From Melanocharis versteri (lineage: Eukaryota; Chordata; Aves; Passeriformes; Melanocharitidae), in NCBI GenBank assembly GCA_013397845.1, contig VZTG01005249.1, forward strand, positions 310,001 through 374,000: 64,000 nucleotides of DNA, in the 5' to 3' direction. Below, piece by piece: positions 24,556 through 38,300 of the stretch; position 1 is the stretch's first letter, and each line of letters begins with the position of its first letter. The notes below the pieces were generated by a model, which worked only from the letters and a program-made list of their open reading frames with translations, did no database searches and was not told where the DNA came from. The position numbers were made by a program, and so were the translations under genes.

Positions 24556-26329
24556 TTTAGGTATTAGTAGAAAGAAAACAGACAAAGACAGAATTTTACT
24601 TAGGAGAATCAGCACAATTAAATAAGCCAATAATATTTCCCTATAGTCTTCAAGTTTATGGTTGGTTGATCAGAAAATGTCATTGTGATGTCCTTACTTG
24701 ATCTGACTCTGAAGTTCTATATGATTCAAAACCCTGCTAAAAATCCCAATTTTACCTACCTGTAGTATTTATCCATACTTCAGTTCTGATGTAAAACTCC
24801 AAACTGGATATTTACATAACTGTAAATACAGTGTGTAACAGAAGAACACCACACTACCATGTCAGTAGAGGTCTAAAAATTAAAGTTCATTAATTCTTCA
24901 AAAACTTCCATACCTACATTTAGTTGTGAAGCATTTCAAGAAGCATATCCTAGCTGAAGGGCATCTGGAAGGGAGAGCAACAAGAAGGTTTAAGAAAAAT
25001 GAAGTAATACTGAATGTTATTTAATGTCATCTAGAAGATTTTGTGAATGAATGTAATATAATATAATAAAAGGCTTTTACCAGGAAGAAGGGTTGCTCTG
25101 ATGACCATGTCTGTAGGATAACTCAGGGTCCCACACTCTGAAAGAAAGTTTCAGGTTAGATATGAAGGAAGAAAAATTCAAATATCAGGGAGGGGATTAT
25201 GAATGTTTGGTTGAGAAAGTTGGTTCAGGTGACATTGTTAGCAGTCTGAAAGTGCAGGTTAGATAACAACCTGTGAAAAATGAGAGAAACATTAATAATC
25301 CTGCCTTCAGGCAGAGGGCTGGGCTGGGTCATCTCCTGATGGATCCTGCTGTTCCCATCTTGCAGAATTATCTGGGTGGAGAGATTGAGCAATATAAAAG
25401 CGTATAAATCAGTGTTTCCTAATGTGGAGTTGAAATGTTTCACAGCAAGCTAGAAAAAAAAGATTTTTCAGGCCTAGATCCATCTTTGAGAGGCAAGTCC
25501 AATTAAGCATTTGAACTTAGTGTGGTTTGAAAACTTAGGTTTTCAAACAGATATATTTATATACGCACAGACAAGTAGATACATGTATAGATGCGCCAGT
25601 TGTGGTTTCATCATACTGGGATAAGTTGAAATATATATGGATATTAAGGAAGGAGGAGCAAGTGTATTTATTTTTAAGAAACTTGTATGAAGTAAGGTTT
25701 ATGATAGGGTTTTTTATGGGTCTGATTTAATTGAACTGGAATCTGCTCTCCATGTTTTACAATCAGCTTCCTTTGTCCTTACCTAACCTTGAATTAATGA
25801 CATATTCAGTACAATTATTTAGTGACATCATTTTAATTTATGTCATCTTGCACCTATGAAAACAAGCTCTCCTGCTAAGAACAGTGAGAACTCAGCAGAC
25901 TTCTTTAAGTCCACATGTTCCTGTACTCTGGGCTGCACAGTTTGTTACTGGGAATTATGCCTAAAAGGTGAGAGTTTCTCAGAGAGAGTTTGTGTTGGAC
26001 TTTTTCATCTTTAGTTTCTTAATTAAACTGTGCCAGAATGTGGGTTGCTTGCAATTTCATTTGGCGTAAGCTCATCCAATCTAAACTGTCTGCAGAAGCA
26101 AGATGCAAGTCCTTCCCTTGGTTTCCAATTCCAGATTCAAGCCAAGTCTGAGCTCAATATATGAGCAATGAGATCAGCCAGGAAGTGTGTACTTGAGGTC
26201 TCTAAGTCTGAGCTTCAAACTGACAGTCTGGGTCTAGGGCTTCTATCCTCGGTGAACTGGAATGAGACAGAGAGCAGAAAATTTGTTGCACACACTTAAA
26301 ACAGAGCCATCACTGATTACCTTATATCA

Positions 26330-26382
26330 CCCACCCACCCACACCCACACCCACACCCACACCCACACCCACACCCACATCC
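26330..26382. repeat. ACACCC tandem repeat
   Basis: Starts with CCCA units and continues as six perfect ACACCC hexamers plus a variant ACATCC. The matching array in the second copy (27640-27665) has three ACACCC units. It is not the telomeric CCCTAA hexamer. Confidence 0.9.
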
Positions 26383-27638
26383 ACAAATAAATCTGTAAAT
26401 GCATGAAGAACTCAAACTTTCTCTATGTGCGGAAGGCTGCAGAAGGCAGTCTGAACACAAGTTCAATCTATATGCAGACCTGGAGTCTTATACGTGAAAG
26501 TGACTAGTTTAAAAGTCTGTGTTTCTTTTATTCATTCAAAGTCAGTTCCTGCTGAGTGAGATAACTGTGAATTTTGAGTAGAGTAATAATACTGGGGGTT
26601 CTGCACTTCGTGTGGAATGGAAGGACAGAACCATGTTCATGCTCAATAGCTCTCCCTTTGGTGGGTAACTTTCCCAGCAAGGCACCTTTGTGTCATGCTT
26701 GTTCTTTGAGAGGCTCTGTAGAAAAAATAAGACAGCAGAACTTGATAGTAGGAGTAATAAAACATTTAAAAATATGATATTCTTGTGCTGGGAAAAAAAA
26801 ACAAACCAGTAAACAGTGCTATTAAAAACACCATTTATTATCAGAAGCTCTGGGCGCCTCAGAAAACAGCATCAAAACAGGAATTAATTTGAATGTAGTC
26901 CAGTGGAAATAATCAATTCTGGAGGAATAGGCAATAAGTACCTTCAGACTGAACAAAGAGCAGGAGTATCCTCTTTACTTGCGCCATGAGAAATAAAATG
27001 AAGTTATAATGCAGTTAGGCAAAGTGATGCCTAATTCTCTTTCCCGACCTGAACAGGATATTGGACAAAGGTTATAGGACGCAAGACTTAGCACAAAAGA
27101 TTGAGGAAACCCAAAGTGTCAATTAATGAGTATCTAGTTTTGACACATCATGGCAGCATCTTCAACCCTGAGCTGGCAGTGAGTGGTGGCATCTGTTTCA
27201 AGCAGAGCCATTGGGGAGCAGTGGGAGGGGGACACACAGCACGTGGGAGGGGGCCAGGATGAGGGAGGCCACAGTCCCAGGGCATGACTGATGAGACTTG
27301 GATAGGCCTGGCCGTGGTGGCTGGGGTGTGGTGGTGGCTGGGGTGTGGTGGTGGCTGGGGTGTGGTGGTGGCTGGACTTGCCTGGGCAGTGGGGCTGGCC
27401 CAAGTGCAAGCCAGCCAGCAGCTTGGCAATGGACAAGGCTGGGTCGGTGAGGAATGAGCCTGGGAGCGGGGCAGTGTGACTCAGTGTGACCAAGACACTT
27501 GTGTGTTTAGAAAGGGTTAGTACAGCTACCTGGCATGCTCCTGACCAAATGGAGAGATGACTCTTTCGGTTCCAGGTGCCTGCCTCCATATTGAGTGTAG
27601 TCTGGAGAGAGACTGGGTTGTTGCACGTGCATTTCCTA
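26357..27638. repeat. First copy of a 1,282-bp direct duplication
   Basis: This segment recurs at 27640-28921 with an offset of 1,283 bp. I saw only one substitution (A at 26915 versus T at 28198). It starts inside an ACACCC tandem array and ends one base before an N at 27639. The block includes a GC-rich half with an 18-bp minisatellite. No coding function is seen; the long minus-strand frame at 27134-27667 even runs through the N. Confidence 0.95.
27315..27374. repeat. 18-bp G-rich minisatellite
   Basis: About three units of GGCTGGGGTGTGGTGGTG, repeated again in the second copy of the duplication at 28598-28657. It is strongly G-rich on the + strand and surrounded by about 400 bp of GC-rich sequence in an otherwise AT-rich intron. 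Confidence 0.85.
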
Positions 27639-27639
27639 N
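27639..27639. other. Single ambiguous base N at duplication junction
   Basis: The only N noticed in the window sits exactly between the two copies, in cctanccacaccc. It marks a join or gap of unknown size in the assembly. Confidence 0.98.
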
Positions 27640-28921
27640 CCACACCCACACCCACACCCACATCCACAAATAAATCTGTAAATGCATGAAGAACTCAAAC
27701 TTTCTCTATGTGCGGAAGGCTGCAGAAGGCAGTCTGAACACAAGTTCAATCTATATGCAGACCTGGAGTCTTATACGTGAAAGTGACTAGTTTAAAAGTC
27801 TGTGTTTCTTTTATTCATTCAAAGTCAGTTCCTGCTGAGTGAGATAACTGTGAATTTTGAGTAGAGTAATAATACTGGGGGTTCTGCACTTCGTGTGGAA
27901 TGGAAGGACAGAACCATGTTCATGCTCAATAGCTCTCCCTTTGGTGGGTAACTTTCCCAGCAAGGCACCTTTGTGTCATGCTTGTTCTTTGAGAGGCTCT
28001 GTAGAAAAAATAAGACAGCAGAACTTGATAGTAGGAGTAATAAAACATTTAAAAATATGATATTCTTGTGCTGGGAAAAAAAAACAAACCAGTAAACAGT
28101 GCTATTAAAAACACCATTTATTATCAGAAGCTCTGGGCGCCTCAGAAAACAGCATCAAAACAGGAATTAATTTGAATGTAGTCCAGTGGAAATAATCTAT
28201 TCTGGAGGAATAGGCAATAAGTACCTTCAGACTGAACAAAGAGCAGGAGTATCCTCTTTACTTGCGCCATGAGAAATAAAATGAAGTTATAATGCAGTTA
28301 GGCAAAGTGATGCCTAATTCTCTTTCCCGACCTGAACAGGATATTGGACAAAGGTTATAGGACGCAAGACTTAGCACAAAAGATTGAGGAAACCCAAAGT
28401 GTCAATTAATGAGTATCTAGTTTTGACACATCATGGCAGCATCTTCAACCCTGAGCTGGCAGTGAGTGGTGGCATCTGTTTCAAGCAGAGCCATTGGGGA
28501 GCAGTGGGAGGGGGACACACAGCACGTGGGAGGGGGCCAGGATGAGGGAGGCCACAGTCCCAGGGCATGACTGATGAGACTTGGATAGGCCTGGCCGTGG
28601 TGGCTGGGGTGTGGTGGTGGCTGGGGTGTGGTGGTGGCTGGGGTGTGGTGGTGGCTGGACTTGCCTGGGCAGTGGGGCTGGCCCAAGTGCAAGCCAGCCA
28701 GCAGCTTGGCAATGGACAAGGCTGGGTCGGTGAGGAATGAGCCTGGGAGCGGGGCAGTGTGACTCAGTGTGACCAAGACACTTGTGTGTTTAGAAAGGGT
28801 TAGTACAGCTACCTGGCATGCTCCTGACCAAATGGAGAGATGACTCTTTCGGTTCCAGGTGCCTGCCTCCATATTGAGTGTAGTCTGGAGAGAGACTGGG
28901 TTGTTGCACGTGCATTTCCTA
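27640..28921. repeat. Second copy of the 1,282-bp direct duplication
   Basis: Nearly identical to 26357-27638. Its left end is the N at 27639 followed by only three ACACCC units, while its right end runs without a break into unique intron sequence (agacaattgagagg). The arrangement suggests that two overlapping contig ends were placed side by side. Confidence 0.95.
28598..28657. repeat. 18-bp G-rich minisatellite, second copy
   Basis: Same units as at 27315-27374, displaced by exactly 1,283 bp as part of the larger duplication. Confidence 0.85.
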
Positions 28922-29731
28922 GACAATTGAGAGGAAACATGAGGTGCAGCAAATTGTGGAGCTGTGAGCGAGTCTGTTTAAACTGATCTGACTGAACCAA
29001 AACATTTTATGCTCTCCCATGTGAAGTGGAAATTTATCCTCTTAGATAAGACCTGCAAGAAAAGCAGTTTAAGGTGTTGGCACTGGCAGACTAACATACA
29101 CTAATTTTTTGGAGGCTTCTTAATCAGGTGTAGAAGAGAAGCTTTAAGTACTGCATTAAAATTTAATAGGAGCCGTTTGAGTGGTGACTCTTGAAATGCT
29201 GGAGAAAAATAAAATTTATTGGCTGAATACCCTAACAGCCAGAGAGACTTTTGAAAGCTTCAGATGATCTCTGTCTTTGAAGAAGCTCTGAAGCTTGCTA
29301 ACATACAGAAAATGCAAATAATATTATGAATTTAAAAAAACCCAACATACGTATAGATGGAACAAGGTGAATAAATTATGTTTAAATAAATAGAAAATAT
29401 TGTTTACCTATGCTAAACTATTGAAATCCCTTATGTGAAACAGTTTTCTGAGATGAAGGTGCAAGACAAGTACATGGTTGGAATCATGTATATAGAATCT
29501 CTGCTATGGAGGCATGTCAGTGCACATGACAGAGTAACATTGTCAAAATCCCCACTTTCAAGTTACCATGAATCTGTTCCATTCGGGTATGGAATTATAA
29601 CCAACCTCAGCATCCTCAAACCAAATAGCTATTAAGAAATGGAATTTTAAAAAGCTACTAAAGAAAGTGATATAATGTGTGCCAAAGAGAACAGCAGAAT
29701 CAGGATTTGATCTCCAGTTTTTAGTGGTAAG

Positions 29732-29763
29732 GAGCAGAACAGCAGAAGAGCAGAACAGCAGAA
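29732..29763. repeat. Perfect 16-bp tandem duplication
   Basis: Two adjacent copies of gagcagaacagcagaa. This small intronic duplication has no coding role. Confidence 0.95.
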
Positions 29764-32700
29764 GGAGCTGTAAATGTTTCTCACTTGTGAGCATTTTTGC
29801 AATGTACTAGAGAAAAATGAGGATGACTTGATAAAGTAAGTGTCAGCTATTGGATAGTCACAGAAGTCTGAAGAAACGAATAGGACAAAGCAAAGAAATC
29901 CAAAGAGCTTTACTTGTCTAGAAAAATGGTGTTCAGATGTGTGAGCCTTGCCTGTGAATCACAACCAAGGATCTTAGAGGTACCATATAAAGTTGTCATC
30001 TTCGACAGACAGTATTCTCCAAGCTCCAGAATAGAAGAAAATATGAGGTATGGAGCTCTCTGTTTGCACATGGTCCCAGACTAGTAACAGAAGGACCAGA
30101 AATATAGAAAAAGCCCCCAAAATAACAAACAAAAATCCAAACAGATCATGTATTTTTAACACTTCTGCATTGAAGTAATGTTAATTGAAAAAAAAGAAAA
30201 TAGCATCCAAGCAAGAAGACAGACCATTTCAGATGACAAATTCAAACATCATTAGTAATACGCTTTTTAGGTTGGTGTACTGGTGTCTGGTTGCCTTGAA
30301 GGAGATTAATTAATGTTGCACAATCTGCTTTAAAAAAACTGGGTTTCCCAGGCCTAAATACTGGAGGTATCATCTTGAAAGTACTTTGTTAATCACACAG
30401 AGCTGAAAGGATGTAGAATAAAGCAGGTGCTGTAACTGATCACTGAGCAATGGGATAATTTAACCCAGTCGTGTGCTTACAAGGGAATTGACTGAAACCA
30501 GAAGCTGAATATGCAAAATCTGGACATTATGCTTGGATGAAGAGAAAGTTTTTTTCTTATGTCTAAATTACTTTTGGCAGCTGAACGGTGGCTTTTTGTT
30601 TGGTTTGGTTTAAGGCGACGAAGTGTCTGTGAACATATATTAAGTCTGATACGCTGGGATATGGTTTGAAGCCTTTCTTGACTGGCCTGATCAATCATGT
30701 TGTCATCCCTAACCTTCAGTGATTGATTAAAAAGCAGAACTCATCAAAAGTGATTCACTATGGGGAGATTACAATCTGAGAATTTTACTGAGGTGATATA
30801 TCATTCATAGTTTATAATAATTTGGGGGGTTTTTTCCTAATATCTTCAGTCAGAGATTTCTTTTGTTTCCAAATTTAAATTAAAAGAAATATTAAAACTT
30901 TCCCAGCAATTCTCTTTCTGATTATTATTTATGGTGGCAATACAAAAAACTTAAAGGTGACAAGAGAATTATTTAAAATATAATGTGACCCAGTGTAAAT
31001 TACATATGCCACAGTTGCAGTGAGGCTTTATCAGTTTTGTTGCTAATGACATTGGCATTTGCAGTGACATCTCAAAACTCAGTTAATCTAATACTTGAGC
31101 AGCCCAGTCTCCTAAGTAATGTGGAACTGACGATTTGACGAAAGTGTCTTATTAAAACTTTGCAACAAAAATGTGAAAGAAGAAGATATGGCAGTTATGC
31201 TTCTTCTTTCAAAGAAGATGTTCTCTTCAGCAAGAATGCCTCGATTATGCTAATATAATGTGTCAGTATCTATGGAAATGTTCATTCTAAAAGCTCCTAT
31301 TGGCATCAATGAAAAAAAGCTTGATGAAGGCAGATGGTGGTGTTTGAGTCCGTGACCTCTTCTTTAGTTCATTTGTTTTCTTCCAGGGGAGCAAAGTTTC
31401 TTATCCACTGCTGGTAGAAGTAATGGCTAAGATCTCTGTAAATGAAATAACCAGTAATAGTGATAATTTTTCTCTCACTTTCTGATGAATTTGTTTTAGT
31501 GACATCCACATACCAGTGGAAGTAATGAGAATATTGCCACTGATTTCAAAAAGCTACATATAGGGAACATTTTGCATTAGATAAGAGTTTGTCATATAAT
31601 TAGTTTTATTCTTTCCCTGGGGAACTCAATTTATTAGTCATTTTCTTCTGCCAGTGTGGGTCTTACAGCCAGTGACAGGAACAATGGCAAATATATAGCA
31701 ATAAAACCATAAAAGTTGGCAGAGGCGTGCAGTTGCAATTAAATTATTCCAGCTCTTTAAAATAAAATCTGATCCAATATCAGGTTGTCAGTTTGTGTAA
31801 TCAGTTTCCAGTTTTTAAAAATGTACTTTAGTCTTAAGCCAAAGGTCTGATTCAAATAAGTAGATTGAAAGATACCCACTGATTTCAGGTTGCGTTGTAG
31901 CAAGTCCTCAATATTTTATATAAAGTTCTGGGACCAGTCGTCTTCAAAGGCAATTATGAGAATGAAACTCCAGCTCACCTCAGAATATCAGGAACTTATT
32001 TTCTGTAATTTATGAAATTTCATGCCATTGGAGAAAGTGGCATCTTTCATCTAAAGGATAGACATGGATTTTCAAGTCAAATATTTCTTTCCAGTGGTTC
32101 CACTACCTATCAGGTCGATATATATGGTATGGCGTCGGCTGAATTTCTCACACAGAGGCATGAACAGGTATGACTGACAGAGGAATTCAGACTTGGGAAG
32201 AGCTGAAGGTGTTGGCTTCTTCACTGAAAGACTCACAGCAAAATGCTGAGTTATTATTCTCTTGATTCCTTTTCAGTATTTATGACTGCTACTCTAAGAA
32301 ATATTTTATTATTTTATAAGGCAAGTGTGCCTCCAGAAACTAGAGAATGTCAAATGATAAGCCCGTAGAAATAAGGTTTTGTCTGTGCTGCTATATGAAA
32401 AGTGTGTTTGAACAGATCAGGAATAATTGATGAATGCTGGAAATTGCTGGGAGAGCTGGTATTTTGTAACAGCAGTGAGGATTAGCACACATTTCTTGTA
32501 AGAATGAAAACTCATAAAAATTACATCTCCATACTGAAATGGGATACCGCTTACAAGAAATGCATGTGCTCATATACATGTATATGCACATACATTTGTA
32601 CAGATAAACGCATATATGAAAGGCAGCAGGATAGAACTAAAGAACATGTGAAAAAGTGTGAGGGGTCTTCCACCCAGTAGGTATAATTTTACTATTGTTC

Positions 32701-32810
32701 TGCCATCAGATTAACGTAATCTTTTTTCTGGAGTAGATATGAACTTTCCTTAAGAGGGGAATAGATAAAAATGTGATGTGATACATTGCACTATAACTTT
32801 GTGGTCTATC

Positions 32811-32826
32811 ATATATATATATATAT
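32811..32826. repeat. Short (AT)n microsatellite
   Basis: Eight AT units continue into a looser TA-rich stretch to about 32870. Confidence 0.9.
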
Positions 32827-35084
32827 TTATGTATATAGCATATAAATATGAATGCTATACATATGATAGGCACATATAGAGAGTAAAAGTGGTGATTCAC
32901 AACAGTAGCATGTTGCAAGCCTTCTGTTCTCTGTGAGCCATCTCTCTGACATGCTTCTCTTCCTGGGAAACAGTCACATGTATGCAATATTGCATATGAT
33001 CAGATGCAGGAGAATTTTATTGCATTACTTGTGACAAGGCTGGCAAGCACTGAGACACCTGTCTGAAGCAGACTGCTTCTGTTTACTGAGAAAAGAAAAG
33101 CAGGGGGCACATTTAAGTCCCTAAGGTATGCAGAGATGGACTATGGACTGTCTCAGCAGCTCCCCAGGAGAGGCTGAGTGCCAGGGTTGCACAGTGACTG
33201 TCACACCCTTGCTTGATCAGGAGGATCTGGTGTCTGGGGCACGGGAGCAGCTCTCTGGTGTGTCCCAAATACGGCCAGTTGCTGGGTGTTTGTATCATGG
33301 CTCTGCCTCTTCCCATACCTCCCTCCTCCATGTGGGATCTTTCTCTGTCAGCATAGTAGTGTGTATCATTTCGCTGTTTTACTGAACAAAAAGTAAATGA
33401 AGTGAGAAACACTAAAAAATTATACCTTGATATAAAATATTTCCATCTCAATATGTCTTCATATATTTCTGTTAGATGTTCCATTTTGTAAAGACCAATG
33501 CAAGCACCTTCCTTAATGTATAGTATGTAAACCCCAGGATACATGGTGAAAGTAAAATACGCTTAACTGCAATTTAATTGAAATATATTCCTCTGAACTC
33601 TTCTGAAGGATGGAAATGATAGAATATGAATAAGGGTTGCTGTAAGAATAATAGATTAGAAAAAAGATGTGCCTTTATTATCTAATTTTATTTGCTAGTA
33701 GCATTTTTCACAAATTTTCTTTTCAGAGGGACACTTATGCAAAGCATAACAAGGAATGAAAATATACCATAATGCGCTACCTGAAAAGGCCTATTAAAAA
33801 ATCCGAGCTATTATTAAACTGTGCCAGACTGCTTAAGAGCACATAATTCTCAAACCATAAGAGCTTTAATATATTAATGAGGTGAAATTATGAGTCTTGT
33901 TGCTACTAGGATATGCACTGCTTGTGTACGTTTTGCAAATGCAGAGAAGCTTATTAAGAATTTCTTTTGTGCATATATAAAAATACCTGAAGTCAATAAA
34001 ATTGTTTGGAAATAAGTATATTTTATGTCTAATACAGTGGGGTGTTTTTTTTAGTAATTTTTTCAAATGAAGATACATACAGCTCTATGCTGTGCATGTT
34101 TACTGCCTTTTTATACAATTTCTGCCCTAATTCACCTTTCTGTATCATTCTTCTGAAATCTCATGGGTACCCTTGGCAGTTTGATTATGTACCATGTATC
34201 TGTTGAAAATAGTACTTGCCTTCTCTGTGAATGGAATATTTGATGTTGCTTGTATAATCAATTGCTTTTAAAATTTGTGGTTTCCCTGTTAAAGTCCATA
34301 TATATTTGAATATCAAATAAAAGCCTTTTATCCTCACCCCTGCTTCTTTTTAGGTAGATTTTTAAAGAGTTTTTTGCAAAGGACAATATATCTGTTTCTT
34401 TATGAGACAATTTAGCTTGTACACGAGAGACATAGGTTTATAGAAATTTCCACAAAATATGCTTTATTTCCAGCCTGTTAAATTATGAAAATGTATACCA
34501 TAATGCTTTGTTTAGAAGAGCAGAGATGGTGGCCAAATCCTTGAGGAAACATAAAAAGATTAATGATTAAGTTCTGCCTGGCTCTCATATTCTCACTTCC
34601 TGAATCAGTGTAGCAGAGACGTATAAAGATGACACATTTACTCTGGGGAGGGAGAGACAATGATTTGCCTTATTATATCACATGTCAGTCACGTAATAGA
34701 ACAATATTGTGCCAAGCAGTGAAAGAAGATATGTCTAGCTTATCTGTCCTTCAGCGTGAAGAACCATTGTACATACTTCTGAAAAAAAAGGTATCTATTT
34801 GGAAATTAGGACCTTACTGTGAATAAGAACAAAGATGTATCTAGATCTTCTGAGAGACTCTGCCTGGAATCAAGACAAAATACCAGGAAGTACAAACAGT
34901 GTTCATTTTGCATATTAATGGCCTTCCAAGGAAATGCCCTATGGATCACCAGCTCCAGAAAAATTATGTTGATAAGGGTGTTGTGTACTCTCTCTCCTGT
35001 AATGTAGAGCAAAGTTGCTTAATGTTTTTCCAGTCATTCTCAAATATCTGTACATGTTGCCTTTGTTGTTTGATTGATTTGTAG

Positions 35085-35313
35085 ATCTATTTGCGATTCT
35101 TGGACTACGAGATGCAGAATTCCAATGAATGCAAAAGGAATTTTGTAGCAGTCTATGACGGAAGCAGCTCCGTGGAGGATTTGAAGGCAAAGTTTTGCAG
35201 CACTGTTGCTAATGATGTAATGCTGAGGACAGGTCTGGGTGTAATCCGCATGTGGGCAGATGAAGGCAGTCGAAACAGCCGATTCCAGATGCTCTTCACA
35301 TCTTTCCAAGAAC
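35085..35313 (+). CDS. NETO1: NETO1 exon: second half of CUB domain 2
   Basis: This 229-nt exon starts after gatttgtag (AG at 35083-35084) in phase 0 and ends in phase 1 at donor gtaaga (35314). It encodes [20 protein letters not shown], then [17 protein letters not shown] and [10 protein letters not shown], completing CUB2. The cysteines in NECKRN and KFCST form the second CUB disulfide pair, and the FVAVYDG strand matches the CUB consensus. No stop interrupts the frame. Several overlapping frames on both strands (34806-35309) are shadows of this exon. Confidence 0.95.
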
Positions 35314-38300
35314 GTAAGACCCTAATCAATGCGTCTGCCTCTCATTTTTTAAAATGATACAAGTCCCAAAATCTGGTAATATTTTCTTCATGCAGAGCCG
35401 TCACTGTAATATGTTGCCAAACAAGCTATATAAACATTCAGAACAGTTTTTATTCCAAGCATTTGTAATGAGCAATAATTTGTAATGCAGTAGACAGACT
35501 ACAAGATTCAAAACCAAGGAAACAGGTACAAGTGGTCGTGACCTGTCTAGTCATATAACTGTGATTTTTGTCTGATCCCCAAGCTACCATGTAAGCTTTT
35601 CCTTACGCAACATGGAAAATAATACCGCTCTGAAAGTTTTTGTCAAGTCAGATAATTTTTTCTGAATTTGATTTTTTAGATCTCATTATGATATGCATTT
35701 GAAAAATACCTTACGATTATTTTATCACAGGTAGTGGGTGTGTGCATATATGAGTGAACATGTACGTCAGATATTGTTAAGCAAAGAGTTTAGGGGTTTT
35801 TTGTAACAACAAAAGCTTTCTAAAAGCCTTTCATATTTTGGTTAATATTCTCTTTATGTGCCTTACTAGCATTTGCATTTTTATATGCAATCTGGACTTA
35901 GATAATAAGCAATATATCCTGTGAAAGGAACAAAATGTAGTTCTGGTCAGATTAAGAAAAGGAACAATCAAACCAATCACAAAAATCCCTTAACAAAACT
36001 CTATAATTCCATTCACTGAAAACGATTGACCCAGATAATCCTGTGAAAGACCTGTGACAAACATAAATTTGTTTTCTTTGATGGGAATAATACATATTTG
36101 GCCTCTTGAGAAAGGTGTATATACATTTATTTTTACATGCTGATTCATGTTAATTTTTAATGTGTTTTTGGTTTGTGCATCGTGTCTGACAGAAAGATTT
36201 CTTTGCGGCTGTCAGTGGTTGGAATGAAGGCTCAACCTACTAAATACATGCTTCATCTGTATTCTGTGTGTGTGTGCCCTGCAATGAGGCAACGAGTCTC
36301 TGTTGAGAGCAGCCTCCGTAATTCCTTAATTATGGCTCTGATTAAAAATTTCTGACAGTTTACATGCCTAAAACTGCATGCGCCACTGTACTCTCACACT
36401 TGCAGCCTTAGGGTGGATCATATTTTTCTTGTCTGCAAATCAGTCTGGGGTCTAAAAGACACTAAGAACCCTTGGCTGAGATGATACTGCCCTTTTCTCA
36501 TTTCTGCAACTGGAGAGGTCTTGAATATTCAAGATCTGATTCATTTTTTTCACAAGGCATCTTGATCTGTTACCTTAGAAACAACTGCATAGACACTGGA
36601 GGTTCACAGCATATAAAGAACTGGAGAGTGAAGCACTGTGATGACTAACTTGAAATGAAGGTTTGAATAAGTGTATGTTTGCAAAGCTCCCATATTTAAA
36701 GGGATAATGAGGAAAAATGTGGGGTTTTTTTAATCTTACAGTATTCATAATATATTTACCTGACATGCTTCATTTTATGAGCTACTACTTTCTCGTAAGC
36801 AGATGATAGTTTGTACTGGATAGTGTTCTGACCGAGAAACTCAAAATACTAACATGATGTGCTTTCTGTAAATTTACTCTGAAGAGTCATTGCTCACTAA
36901 AAGCTGAAAATTTATTAAAGGCTAAATAGTACTTTGAAGTATGTCTACATAGCCTGCTCATAAATAGTAGAAGAAACTGCATCTGTGATTTTACTGCTGG
37001 GAATTGACTAAAGATTTAAAGGTGATGCAGATGGTATTTTCTGTGTCTTGTCAGTTGTCCGTAAGTGCTGCCCTGTGCCACATCCTGGTGCTGGCTGTCA
37101 GGGGCCGGCTAGAACAGATGTCAGTGAGACACACTCTGAGACACAGCTCATGGCATGCAAACCGCAACGTCTTTCAGCAGCGTGTGGGAATAATTAGATC
37201 ATCTGCATGGAAGAGAAGGAATGTCAGACCTCATTCAGGGAGATGTGCATCAGGGAACAGACACCTGTGTGTCTATTCAGGGACAAAGAAAGAGGAAAAA
37301 AATTCTGTTTTGTTCATGTAGAGCTGAGAAGGGCATAAAATAGGAGATGACGTTTATGTTACAGTAATGTGCATGGGAAAGAGTGACAAAGTAGAATTTC
37401 TGTATTTACTGTTCCTGTGGGAGTGACCAGGAGGTGTTGTGATCTGTTGCTCCTCAAGTTCCTCTCTCTAGTGTGGAGTTAAGCTGATGAGACTGTGAGT
37501 TTTCCCTCACAAGAGGCTCTGTGTACTGGAAGTGGTATTTTGTGGAAACAAGCTACTAAGCTTGAGCATTGTTTTCTTTCAGTGTAAGTTTGTGCAGTGT
37601 TAATTCTGTTTACAGATCCAGTTCCTGGGGACTTGACCTTTGTGTAGAACAGAGAAATCTTAAAGAGATTTCTTATATGATTAATTTCATATGTTTTGAT
37701 CAGTGTGTTCCAAATCTATTTAAAATATGCATGAATTTTTTTGTTGGCATCTAAAAAGTGGTGTTACAAGTTTCTAAACCTCTCACAGTGATGCTTTCAG
37801 AGTAGCAGTGCTATAAATATGTCTTAAGGAAAGGCATACAATGCATGAGGTTGTTAAATTTCCTGCACCAGAAAACCAGGAATGAATCTCATCATCGTCA
37901 AAATAGTAGTTGACCTCTAAGTAACACTTATTAACTGATTCATTCTTAATAGGTGATAATTCATAGTGATTATCTGATATTTCATTATCAGCATTGTTAG
38001 CTACTCCAACTGTCATTGTGGGGTTTGTCTCCTTATATCCTTACCTTTTTAATCTTTAAGGTATATTCTAATCATAATCATATTTTTGTGCATGGGAGTC
38101 ACTGTCTACACTAGATTTTAAATGTCCAATAAATTAATACAAGAGTCAGTAAAAGGTAAACAAAAAGGCTGGTGTCTGTTCAAAGGTGTCTGTTCATCTG
38201 GTAAGAAGACTTGAAAAATGAGTCTTTGTTTTCTCACCCACTGACTAACTGTTCATTTCATTTTCCATGATTGAAGAGCGATCTCTAGCCTGATTAATGA

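Larger units (their letters stand above)
22627..35084 (+). other. NETO1: NETO1 intron of 12.5 kb
   Basis: No exon is recognised here. The intron contains the plus-strand CR1 at 23868-24555, the 1.28-kb duplicated block (26357-28921) with its single N, two small tandem duplications and a short AT dinucleotide run (32811-32826). The 143-codon minus-strand frame at 33113-33544 shows no known domain and is not called a gene. Confidence 0.8.

Noticed and set aside
26330..26382. Interstitial telomere-like repeat
   Set aside because: The unit is ACACCC, not CCCTAA, so it is not telomeric.
27134..27667. 177-codon minus-strand open frame (repeated as 169 codons at 28417-28926)
   Set aside because: It lies in the GC-rich minisatellite block, runs through the N at the duplication junction, has a repetitive H/P/T-rich translation from the repeat, and matches no family.
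33113..33544. 143-codon minus-strand open frame
   Set aside because: No domain, no splice context and an ordinary composition for an intron; it is most likely a chance frame.
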